NCBI GenBank assembly: GCA_032207245.1
Contig: CM063499.1
Location: 78,282,724 to 78,346,723 of the forward strand
Source: Pardosa pseudoannulata
Lineage: Eukaryota > Arthropoda > Arachnida > Araneae > Lycosidae
Reading direction: 5' to 3'
Length of the DNA stretch: 64,000 nucleotides
This document shows positions 23,922 to 37,200 of this stretch, piece after piece. Both the position numbers and the translations under genes were made by a program. The stretch's first letter is position 1. Each line of letters begins with the position of its first letter. The notes under the pieces were generated by a model. It made no database searches, was not told the DNA's origin, and saw only the letters and a list, made by a program, of their open reading frames with translations.

Positions 23922-24035
23922 ATGCCTTCTGCATCTGCCAAGCTAGAAAAGCAAACGTCTGTTGAGACGTATGATCCTGTGAAACAAGTGCTTACAATAG
24001 TAGAAAAGAAAGTTCGTAATTTAGAAAAACGAAAG
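23922..24035 (+). CDS. Caprin: Caprin coding exon 1 (residues 1-38)
   Basis: Starts [12 protein letters not shown] and ends in the conserved [10 protein letters not shown] helix. Donor AAG|GTCTGT, phase 0. There is no in-frame extension upstream that resembles Caprin. Vertebrate Caprin-1 also has a variable N-terminus before this helix, so this ATG is reasonable. Confidence 0.9.
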
Positions 24036-27000
24036 GTCTGTATGGGCGTCCTTTGTACACAACTTTCATATATATTGTGAAATATATTGTAAAATAAATA
24101 TTAAACCTCTCTCCTTAGTAAATCATGACCTCACTAAGTTTATAATTCATGTTACCCAAGCACTGTTATTCTCATTTTTATTAATGTGTACTTTGTGAAA
24201 AGCAACGTAGCACTTAACAGATTATACTTTATGATTTAAATGTGATGTCTTTTCATATATAAGATTTAAAATACAGTTTTTCTTCTATTATTTTACTTGA
24301 TTACATCTATACCGAAACGGAAAATTGTATTTAGAACTTATATTAGTTTATTGACCGCACATAGTGTATTTCGTTGATTTATTTTGAAATTACCCCTTTT
24401 TTCATCCTAACATCAACAAATGACATGTACATATAAAGCATGAGAAGTGAGACATATATATGTAAACATTTTTACACCTTTATCATACTTATTTTATTTC
24501 TCCATGTAAGCTTAATTAAATAATTCATTATAGTTTTTTACTTTGATTTCATTACTTTAAAGCTGTACAAATTCTCCAGGGTTGATTGACTTATTATACA
24601 ATTTATAGATAGAGCATTTCTTCTATAACACACTTGCTTTTCATCATATTTTTATTTATTACCATTATACTTTCATTTAAAGATTTAAAATGGTATTTAA
24701 ATGTATTTACTTATAAATTCAAGTATGTGGTACATACCCTAATTTTATTGCTAATGTTGATGAATTTTCTAAATAAATCTGTTTGGCAGTATTTATATTG
24801 TAATTTTTAAAGCTAATAATTTTGGTTTTAATTTGTGTATTGTTTTCTTTGTTTAAACTAGAATTATTTTGTAGGTAAGTTTTTTTTCTATAGATTTATA
24901 ATTAATACTGTTTGGTAAATAAGAGAAATTTCACCTTATGTATAGAGAATTGCTTTTATAATACCGATTATTAAGAAAAATAGCTTTGAAATTTTAACAG
25001 ACACAGTTTAGCATTCTTTATAATCATTTACTTACAAAGAAAATTAAGCAACCTTGTAGGTTAAGCAGTATTTCCTGAAGGTGAGGCAAGACTGAAGAGT
25101 AAACTTATTAAAACTGTCATTGTTTTAAAAGGACATAGCTATATTTACTGTATATAGAAAACTTTATGCTTTGAGATTTATTAAGGCAAAATGGGAGTCT
25201 GTTCTCAAAACCCTTCACAAAATCTTTTATTGTAAATATTAATCCTTCAGAATGCTGTAATTTAAAATACAGATCCTTCAAACATTTTTCCTGTGGGAAA
25301 TAGATTTTTTGCAAATATGCATTATCTTAAAAATTAGCCTTCCACAAAGCAGATTCATTTTAAAACTTAACTCTTTGGATAAATTTAATGTTTATAAATC
25401 TGGGGACTACTTAAAAATTGGGTTCCCCTTGGCAAATTTGGCAAATATATTGGCGATATTTACTCAAATACTAAGGTAATCCATCCAAACATTGTATTTC
25501 TTGCTTTTTCTGGCGACTTTAAGTAATGCACAGTGCGTCATCGAAATAGAATTATATACTCTTGCTTAATTTAAGAAAATGACTTAAAAACCAAACATTA
25601 ATAATTATCGGCAATTAATCCCTTAACAGTTTTCAAACTCAACAGCTCCCAACTATTAAAAATCAACCATAGGGAAAAATTAATGGTTTGTTATATCTAA
25701 TTTTTTTAAGCATTGCACATTTTTAATATATAAGAAAAGAGTTAGACAAAGAGAGTTGGATACAAATATGATATAAATTATAATATAGATACAGATTGTT
25801 TGGACACGGTGAGATCAGGAGAAAATGTTAGGCGACCATACTTAAACATTGCCACCAAGTTGGCGGGTGAACCCAGTTCTTTAGTCAAGCCTAAATCTGT
25901 ATATGTTTATATTTATATGAATGGGAAAATAGTATTTTTAAAATAAGACTTTCTCTAAAATAGAACTGATTAGTACTCAGAATTAACTGAGCAATAATTT
26001 CATGTTTGTAAATTTGTCTATTCTCACAAAGAGAGGACCAAAGAGAGAACCCTCACTGAAAGAACCAAATTCAACACTAATTTTGGTTTTGCAAAATGAG
26101 TAGACTTTCTACAGAAACATGACTTAATATAAAAGTCTAGAGCAGGGATGGACAAACTTTCGGCTGTGGGCAAAAAAATCAAAAGAAAATAAGTTTGGGG
26201 CCAAGATAAATTTTTCTAAAATTTTAAGAACAATATACAAATACCTGATGGTTTAAATACATTAATGAGATGAATGAAATTGCAATTTCATTTTTAAAAT
26301 TTCTTTATACTGAGGTACGAAGTGAAATGTACTGATTTTAAGGAACGATGCTAAATGTTCATCTGTCAGTGTACTTCTGAAATTATTCTTTCTAAGGTTC
26401 AAAGTTGAAAACACTTGTTCACATATAAGAAACAAATATACTGCTGATCTTCTGGGTGTGAGATAATAAATTTAGGATATAATATTTAAGCAAAGTAGAA
26501 AAGGAGATGGATATATAATGTATAAATATATATTTCTTTTAATTTGCCTTGGACCAGTAACTTAAATTTCTATCTGCGGGCCAGATAAAACCTTCCAGCA
26601 GGCTAGAGTTGGCCCATCCCTGGTCTAGAGAGATCCCTAGTTTCATATATTTTTTATTATAAAATATTTGGATTATATGTTACTGATGAATTACATCTAA
26701 CCACTAAATTTTGCAGTTTATTTGAACAAACTATTTTATATTTATACTAGCAAGTTTGCCCGTGCTTCGCTACGGTGAACTTAATATATTACTTTTAAAC
26801 AAAGATTTATTTTTCGTGAATAACTCTCTAAATTCGTCACAGTTCAGTTCGAGTCATTGGCATGTTTATATATTTCTATCATAAGCGTATTATAACATTA
26901 TTCAGTTTTTATAATCGAATTTGCCTTTTTTTATTGTAAAATATAAGCTTAACCCTAAATTGCATTACTGTATTACTACTGTACGTTGATTAGCAAAGTT

Positions 27001-30000
27001 AACAGATCTTGCCATATTACGTGATAGAATAGGAAGCACAGGTTTTGACAGCAACAGTGCTAATTTTGTTGGTAGTAATAAATGTTTTCCAAAATTAAGG
27101 AAATTTATGACAAACCACATAGTTTTGTATGAAACAGAAACACACATTCATATCGACAACCATATGAATATGAAGATAACTATATAAAATGATAAGTTTT
27201 ATTTGGCCATGAGAGTCACTGAAATTTGTAATTTTTGTACTTAGAATATTGTTGATATGCATTTCATTGTAACTAAAAAATGAATCAAGAATTAAAATTA
27301 GTTCTCATATAAAAATGGTATAATTTGCGTCACATAGAAATGAAAGTGAATCACTTTATATCTCAAATTTCAGTTCAAATCGAATAGATACTAAGCAGAC
27401 GATTGTAAATAATATAAAATAAGAAATGAATAAATGAAATATTTAAATGAATGACGTCATAATGATAGAAAAATATCATTTTCGCCTATTTATTATGTGA
27501 TGAATTCAACATTTTAATCTCCTGCTTTTAACCGTGGAAAACTGCGTTTAAAACAGTTACTTGGGATGACGTCACATTGCTAAAAATATTGCTACTTTCC
27601 CGTAGATATGATGCGATAAATTAAAAACTTAATCGTTTGCGTTTAACCGGGGAAAATAATGCTTGGAATAATGACATGAAATGCTCGAAAGAGGGGGAAT
27701 GAATGAATTTCGAACGTTGAAAATTTACAAAAACCTTCCCAGGGATATACCTAAACATTTCCCAAATTTTCACGGCGATTGGATGCATAGTTTTTGAGTC
27801 TATTGAGTACAGACAGACAGACACACACAAATTCATTTTTATATATATAGATTAGAGAAAAATGTATTTTTTTTTATCAAAAATGTCATTATTATGAGTT
27901 AATTGATAATGCTAATTATTCATACTTTGCACATTTTATGTAGTCTTTAACAGAAATTATATTTAACTTACCTTAATGACCCTCTCTATTATTAGCTTAA
28001 AATGTTGAGTGTTTGATTTTCTTGTATTAAAGAAATATTATATTTATCTGTTTCAGAATAATAGAAAGATTAACAAACCTTTAAATTTATTTATAGGGTA
28101 AATTAGATTCTTATCGACAAGATTCTGCTAATGGAAAAGAACTGAATGATGATCAAAAGGTATTTATTTTATTATAAATTTTCAATGAAAAGTAATGTTT
28201 TCTTAATGTCAGTATGTTAATTACTGAGCTATCTATATTTTACAGAAAGCTGTTGAAAAGTATGATCAAGTTGTAGAAGTGTTAGAATTTACAAAAGAGC
28301 TACAAAAGCAGTTTCAAACTGTGATACAAGATGTGAGTTATGTTTAAAAAATTTACGATTATTTAGTTATTACATAATTTTTCATTTTGGAAATTCTTTT
28401 GAATCTTCAAAATGAAATATGTTAATGCTTTGATGGTTTAAAATGTAAAAGATTATAAAACTTTAGGTATTAAGTTTATCAAAAATTCATTATAAAGTTA
28501 ATCCTTATTCAGTTTATCAAAATATATATTTAACAGTATTACATTTTAAAAACTGTATTACTTTTGATAAAAATATGTTTATTTAGTTACCAGAATTAAG
28601 ATAAAGTTTCATTCTTCTGTAGTTCTCATGCTTTAATCATTTGAAGCATTTACTTTAAAATAGTTACTATTTTATTATATTTTGGATAAAAGTAATTTAT
28701 ACATAAAGTGATTATATTTACTTTTTATTTTGATAATTTTAAGTTCTCATATTTTTACAATTGTCTTGTCAAAAATTTTAAAAGTTCAAACCTGCCTGTG
28801 TGTTTACTTAATATATCTCTGAAGATTGGTGGTATTTACTTGAAGTAATGTTTAGAACCAAGGTTGGAAAAAAATCATAAATTAAAAAAAAAATCAGATT
28901 TATTTGATTTTTTTCTGAATTCTAATTTTAATTATTGTTTTGTTTTTATATTTTTTGCAGTATACATGGAATAGTTTGTTATAAGAAGTAACATCTAGTA
29001 TATTCTACACACTGATTACCTAAAATTAAATATATAAATTTTATTCTAAATGCATTCCATTATTTTGTAATTGGATAGTGCAAACTAAATAAGATATAAA
29101 TTTAAAGAATAAATTAAATATTCTTTTAATGTAAACTATTTATTACAAAAAAAAAAAAAAAAAAACGCAATTATTTTAATATTTTCTTAGCATTGAATTA
29201 TGGATTTAATTGTTTTAATAAAAACACTTGCTTTGATGCTTTATCTACTACTAATTGTTTATGAAGGCTAGGAGAAAACTGTCTTTCCATTCCAGCAGAT
29301 GAAGCCACAGCTGTTGTTATTTGGTAGACAACCTGGATTTCAAGTTCTGTAATCTCTCTTTACCTCCCATTACATAAAATGAATTCCACCAGTCATAATC
29401 AATCATTGTACTACCCCTACTACATACTTTCTGATAACAACCTCTAAATTCTTGGAAAGCACATGCTATCTATTTACACTTATTTACTTATTGATATTAC
29501 TGTGCTGACTGATTCCCAATTCTCCTGTCTTTGGAATATAGGTTTTAAAAGAAATTAAAGTAAATCAATGATTTTTTCAAAAAAAAAAAAATCAACTGAA
29601 ATTGATTTGAATTATGCCTACCCTGTTTAGAACTATTTATAAACTTATTTAGAAAATTATTTTTATAATAGAAAAATAAATGCACTATTATTTTTTAAAG
29701 TTTACTGTTAAATGAGTATTTTCTATTAAATAAAATAACTGAGTTAAGGTAGAAGTTTTTCTAATTAGAAATTATCTTTTAAAGATTAATTTTTAACTCA
29801 AGTGGAATATAGATATGTTTTTAAGTTTAATTATTGAAAAAATTTAATTTTTAAGTTTAAAATTTTACAAAAGCAAGTTTTAAAAATAAATTGTCAGTAG
29901 TTTGTTTTATAGCATTTACAGTTATCTAGTAGACAGGGTTGTAATTTTGACCAGGACGCTTGATAAAAGTGGTTTTAACCATCCAAAAATGGTCAGAAGT

Positions 30001-32753
30001 GGTCAGAATTGTTAAAAATAGTTTTAAACGGTCTTAATTTCAATATATATCTTTTGTAATTAGAAGTGACTTTTAATAAGCAATAAAATAGTAGTGCAGT
30101 TAAACAAAATATGATATTAATAAGTTCATGAGATTTAACATGCTTATAAAGTATAATAAGAATGTTTGAATTTTAAGAATGAACCATGCACATGCAATTG
30201 TGAAAATGTAAAAAAAAATAAAATATAAGTTACATTTAAAAACATAAAACATAAGTTGTAGTTAAAAGCATAAATTTTAAAATTAAAACAAATGACATTT
30301 TACAACTAAAATTGTTATTAATTTAAAATCATTTGTAATAATTTGTAATCCAAAATAAATTACGAAATCGTTTAAATTTAGAGACAACTACATAACTTGT
30401 TACTTGTAACCGTTTTTTGAATTCAACATAAATTACGTATAAAACAGCTTGTATCCCCTATATAATAATAGCCTAAGGTGTCTGTCTGCAAATTTTTGAA
30501 GCGGTTGTACCTGGAATGGATTCCTCGGCTAAGGGCAGGCGATTAAATTTATCAATTTATTCACGTAATAAATAGATAAAAATAACATTTTTTTTTCTAG
30601 CATTATGACGTCATTCCTTTAACCATCTCATATAATCATTTCTTGTTTTAAATTATTTAAATATCGCGTGCATTATTTTCATACGTTTTATCGCTGATCC
30701 CCTATATAATAATAGCCTAAGGTGTCTGTCGGCAAATTTTTGAAGCGGTTGTACCTGGAATTTATTCCTCGGCTAAGGGCAGGCGATTAAATTTATCAAT
30801 TTATTCACGTAATAAATAGGTAAAAATAACATTTTTTTTCTAGCATTATGACGTCATTCCTTTAACCATCTCATATAATCATTTCTTGTTTTAAATTATT
30901 TAAATATCGCGTGCATTATTTTCATACGTTTTATCGCTGAACTTACATATTAAGCAAATAATTTTCTTTTATATTTGACTTAAATAATAGATTAAGTATA
31001 TATAAGTGATAATTTTAAATTCAATCATCGATTATTTTTTGTTGTAATGAAAATTTTATCATCGGTATTAACAATAAATTCTTTTCATATAAGTCGAGGA
31101 CTACTAAATATCTAACTTTTAATTTATATATATTTGGAAATTAAGAAGTTTGTTTGTTTGTTATACATAACCACATGGTTTGACTCAATGAATTCCATGT
31201 GATTCTAAACTGCATTACAGGATCGGGAGACTCTAGAGGAGTATGACGATAAATAAACTATTGAGAGTGAACCAGATAATTCTCAGCCAAAAAACAAACC
31301 ATTTTATTACCTGCCTCATTGGGTACTTAACAGTTCTGGAATATTAAAAATTTTACTGATCCCGTCATATGATGGGCTATATGCTAGTTAAAAAATATTA
31401 AGTTAAGCATTTTTTTGTATCTTGATGTTATGTTATATTTGTTTTTTGCAGGTGTTATTTATATTATGACATTTTTAACAATGTAACTTGCCTTTATCAT
31501 ATGCTTGTAAACTATGTTTGATTAGTATTAAATGTATTGAAAAGTGATTTTCAGTGGTCCAAACTGGTTAAAATTGATATTGAACAGGACGTTTAAAACC
31601 ACTGGTTTAAACCCCTATGGTTAAAACCGATACAATCCTGCTGTAGATATTGTTAGTTTTGTGTGTGTAAGTAATGAAGTAATGTATTGAAACTTAAGCT
31701 GTTAAATATCCTTTGATTATTTAAAATATTTATAAATAATTCATTGCCAGGTCATGATTTTTCTCACATTTAGTTCCATGTATAGTCTCAGACTTCTATT
31801 TTTAAATAAACATAAAATAACAGTTAACTGCTGAATGCTGTTTAACTGAAATAAAGTTACTTTTGTTTCATAAAAGGCAACTCAAATAACTGAAGAGCAA
31901 AATATTTTAGATTTTCTAGTGTGATATAAAGTTTTGAAACATAAAATTGCTAAAAAAAATAAACCAAGTATTTCATTATATTATTATTGTAAAAAATCAA
32001 ATTATTCTAAACTTTACTTTTTATTTGTTTAATATGCATATAAAATATAAAAAAAGGCTCATAAAGCACCCATTAAAATAATTTCATTTGCATTTAGGTT
32101 CAACTTTTTTTCCCCTTCTCATAAGTTTTCTCGGCACTTGCTGCAAATTTTGGTAGGGTAGCCAAGGGCAAATGACCTTCTTGCAATTATGGCTAATATA
32201 GTGTTTGCAAAAAGTTCATCTCTTTAATTATTCAGTATGTTACTGTTTACCCCTTCTTTTTACATCTGAAGCATATTTTGCATTGCTTTCAAACCATATC
32301 TGGTCAAAGCTTATATGCAGTTGGTAAAATGGGTGTTCATCATTTAAGTTGTCAATTTTATACCACTTATTAAAGAATCCTCAAACTATTTTAATTATAA
32401 TTCTAAAAATAAGAGTCAATACACATAGATGAAGGGACTAGCTAATGAATGTGCAATGCTAATTAATGTCCTGATCCAGTCTTGGAGATTTCTATGTTAG
32501 CAAAAAGCTGTTAATGATGCACAAAATTACATTCGCATGGATGTGGCTGATATAATCCAAATCAGTGTTCTGATAAAGCCAACTATACAGGGTTACAATC
32601 TCCTTCCCCACCTCTAAACAATATAATAAAAATAGGTGTTAATAGTCTATGAGACTACCTTGAAGTTAATTACAGTGAAACCTGCTTGTTTTCCAAGGGC
32701 CTAACTTCTTAAACGGGAAATCAGGCAATAAGCATTATTTATGCGTATGTATA

Positions 32754-32794
<41 letters not shown>

Positions 32795-34198
32795 GTAATA
32801 TTAAAACCCTTATTTACATAATTTAATAACTTTTGTTCATAAAGTGAGTTCGGGGTTTGCGCAGTAATTCTGATTTTTCCCCTCCAGACATGCTGTAGAC
32901 TTAATTCAGCTTCTGTCTGTACTACTTTATCTAATAATTAGCTCATTCTCTTTAAACATGGGTATTTTGTAGATAAAAAATAACTGAAAAGTAAAATGAA
33001 TAGCTGGAGAGTAGGTTTGCCTAATAGTGCAAAAACATTACTAGAGGTTTCACACAATCATACCATACAAACACTGAAATTTTGTATTGCATAGAACCAA
33101 CCTGTTGCTTGCTGAAAAATCACAAGTAATGTTTGATTTAGCAAATTCAAGATTAAAAATTGGACACTTTGCAGGAATTAAAGCAATTTTTTTGAAGAAA
33201 TAAAGCTTAGTATAAAAAACATGCTGTAATATTCAAATCTCTTATTTACATATTTTAATATTAATTTAATAACTTTTGTTCATAAAGTGAGTTCGGGGTT
33301 TGTGCGGTAATTCTGATTTTCCCCTCCAGACACCCTATAGACTTAATTCAGCTTCTGTCTGTATTACTTTAGCCAATAGTTAGCACGTTCTCTTTAAACA
33401 TGGGTATTTTGTATCATGTGATCAATTGTTCATAGGGATTATTTGTAGTCTTTTTACCTTAGTAATCCCTACTTGAAAAGTGTATGTGCGTGATCACGTT
33501 GTCTATGTGCATGAAGTTGCAAAGGTGTTTGCCTGTTGTACGGATTTCATGTTTCTTACCAGAAATAAACTGTGTTGTGATTTTGAATGAATCTCGTCCA
33601 TATTACATATATATGTATTTCTATACATAAATATAAATATATATATATAGTAAAACCCACTAAAGTTTTCTAAGGGAATGGAAAGAGAAAACTTCATAAG
33701 CTAAATTAATTTTTTTAAAAACAAAATAATTACATAGATAATGAGGAGAGATTTTTTTCTTTATAAAATAATATATAAACAACCAGGTTTGGTTTTTCTC
33801 AAAAATTTACATTTTTTGCACACTTAAAAAAAATCAGCTAATAAAAGAAAACAACATAATTACCTTAGACTATCTTTAATTCAGCTAAGAAATTTTGCTA
33901 TAAACACCACTGGAATTGATTTTACAGAAAAAATTGGGTATAGTTTTTGTTTTTTATCGGCAATTTGTAATTGATAACAGTCCAGCTGTCTTAACCCTTT
34001 AACGGACAGCGGTTTCATAGCAAAACCACCTATTAAACATCTTTTTTTTTTTTTAAACTTTTTGGAGTACTTTACTTTATCTTTTTATAATTATTTATGG
34101 CTCCAGTCTCATACATCTGTGATATATGGAAGCCAATGATGTAGAATCAAGAGCTTTTGCAGTTAAAAAAGCCTTTTTGGAGATATGGATGAGTTTTC

Positions 34199-34267
<69 letters not shown>

Positions 34268-37200
34268 CATGCATATTATACATTTTATATATTAAAAATA
34301 CATTATATATTTTATATATTTTACATATTTTATACATATTATATTTTTGATATTTTAAATATATAACAGATGATAGTTCTACGTCTAACTTATTTATTTC
34401 TTTTCTATTGAAATATATGTATTTAAACTTTCTGTACTTGAGAAGTCAGATTCAATTTATCTTTAATATTATTCAATTTATGACCTCAATTCATGACCAT
34501 GATTCAATTTATTATGATTATGATTCAATTTATAACCTGAAATAAAAGTATCTATACAAACAACACTTTTGAGTTGTTAAGATGTTTATTTATTATGTCT
34601 GTTTAAGGATTATCATTTATTGTTCTTCCAGTCTAGTTAAACTTTTAAAAAGGCATAATGTTCAAGCTGTACAAGGGTAGGGGTTTGTCAGTTAAACCAC
34701 TTCTCAAACCCTAATTTGGTATCCTCTAAGGCAAACCCTTCTAAGGAATGTAAAGAAAATTTATATATTTTACATATACAAGGCTTATAGGTAACACTTA
34801 TAAACAAATTACATTAAATTCCCATGAATTTATTTTGGTGACCTTTAAAGGGTTAAGCTTTTAAGAACTTCTTCAGGTACATTGTAAATAAAAATGACAA
34901 CAATCGTTTTTAGCCATAAACTTTGACCTTTACAAACAGAAAGAGGAGAAAAAAAAAACAGTAATAGAAAGGCAGCGATAAACACATTCTGTAAGTAAAC
35001 TTAGAAATGAAAGAAAACTTTTTAAAGGAGTTAGCTAAAGGAGTAAACTTTTTAAAGGAAAGAGTTTGAAAAGAAATTTTATAAACTGGTTATTTTAACA
35101 TTGTATGAATATGGGGGAAAAATGGGTACCGAAAATATAAACTTCTTAAGCTGGAACTTCTTAAACAGGTTTTACTGTACATCAATTTACTTTAAAATTT
35201 ATTCCTGCTAAAACTTTAATTGAAACCATACATGTGTATCAAAGAAATTAAGTTTTATTTTTCTATATTAGTGCTCAAAAGCTCAAAAGAAGGCTGCTAA
35301 GCGAGAACTATTAGAAAGGCAACAAAATGAACTACAAAGGATTAAAGAATTAATTTTGTATCAAGATCTACTAAACAGCATGGGTGGTGATGATATTAGA
35401 AATGATTTTCTTAATGGAAACAATGGTGCTGTTGTAAGTATTGGATCATTTTCAGTTTTTAATTAATATCAAATGTTTTTATTTAGTTATGTGAGAATGG
35501 TAACATTCCAGAGATAATTGTTGATTAGTATATCTCTTAAATTATTGTAATTGGGATTGTTTTTTGTTCTGCTTTTGGTACATTGTATGTACAATTTAAA
35601 ACTTTTGTCATACTTCTAACAAAGACAGAAGAAATAAATTATGAAGTCTATTGTTAAAAACATGTCAGTAAAAAACTCTTATTTTTATTAGGTGTGTTGT
35701 AATGTTAATTGAATCTTGGACTTGATTATATTTTTATTTTATACTATCACTATTGTTATATATTATTGATAATATTTATCTCTGTGCAAGAAATTTAAAA
35801 CTTTCAGAGAATCTTTAATTTCTGAACTAAAGTATTCCATATCTTTTTGAATATTTAACACTTTTAGTAACTGAAAATAATTAAACAATACAAGTATCTA
35901 ATAATATACAATAATAATAATCTTGAATATGTTATTCAACTTAAGATAATTATTTTTATTATTCTATGACAAATGTGATTTTCTGTTGTATTGTTTTTCT
36001 TTTTATTAAACACTCACTTTTAAATGTTAGAATTGTGAAAATTTTAAAATAAATAACCTTTAAACTTCCTTATTTCATTGTCTTTTAGTTTTATGTCTCA
36101 TAAAGTAGGTGAAAATATGTCCTTTACTAATTGTTTGTATAGTTATAATGGTTAAGTTTTCATTGTCTTTACAAATTTTATTAACTGTGGCCCTGCTTAA
36201 AAATGTGCATTTTGTGTATTTTTAAAATTTATAATTACAGTAGAGTCTCGGTAGTTTGAGGTAAACAGGATTGGACCTAGTTCGAATTATTGAAAACTTG
36301 AATCATCAAAAATGATTAATTTAATAAAATTAGAAACATAAACACAATTTTTAGATTTCAAAATATATTTCAATAAGAAAATATACTTACATAATATTTT
36401 TACATTAATTGCTGAAAGTAAGTTAATTACATCTTAAAGTAATTATCAATTGTTATATGTTTAAATTCATTGTTCCTTTTATGTGCAGCAATATTACACC
36501 ATCTTCTGAGCATCACATTGTAAAAGATTTTCTGTTCAATGATAAGTCTGAGCACTTGTTACTATAAAATACTTCTAATTTGCTTTTGTTTCTATGCCAA
36601 TCGTCAACCGTAACTTTACCTACATTATATTCGACTGCTGATAATTTTTTAAGGATTCCCCCTTTTCCCAGTCTTTCTAATGCTTCAGATTTCACTTTTA
36701 ATGGAACAAAATTCTTTTTCCTTTTTTTGTAGAATCCATCATGGAAAAATAATAATGGTATTAGCAGAATTAACCCCTTGACATAAAAGTAAAACGGAAT
36801 CTGAAGTGTCTGAAAAATACTATTTAAGTTCAGGCTCATCTGAACAATTTTGTGCAAGTTGAGAAAAAGAATGTTTTGTTTTGAAATTTGCACTGCTAAC
36901 ATTTAATGAGGTTTATATATATTCATGGTTTCTGCACACCTGGAAAGTCAGGGAAAGTCATAGAAAATCATGGATTTAGACAATGGATTAATTTTGTCAT
37001 GGAAAGTCTTGATTTTTCAAGTAAAATGAGGAAAAGTCATGGATCCGCTAAACTACCGATTAAAAAAAATGCATTGAATTCTATTTTTACTTGTCATTTG
37101 GCTGAAGTTACTGAGTTTGGTATTTATGTATTATCCTATTGACCCTATTGCCAAGTAAAATTTGTTCACCAAGGAAACTCAAAGCAAGAAAGCTTAATGG

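Noticed and set aside
36513..36902. 129-codon minus-strand open frame as a host gene
   Set aside because: It encodes the helix-turn-helix of a Tigger-type transposase inside clear transposon termini, fused to nested MITE sequence.
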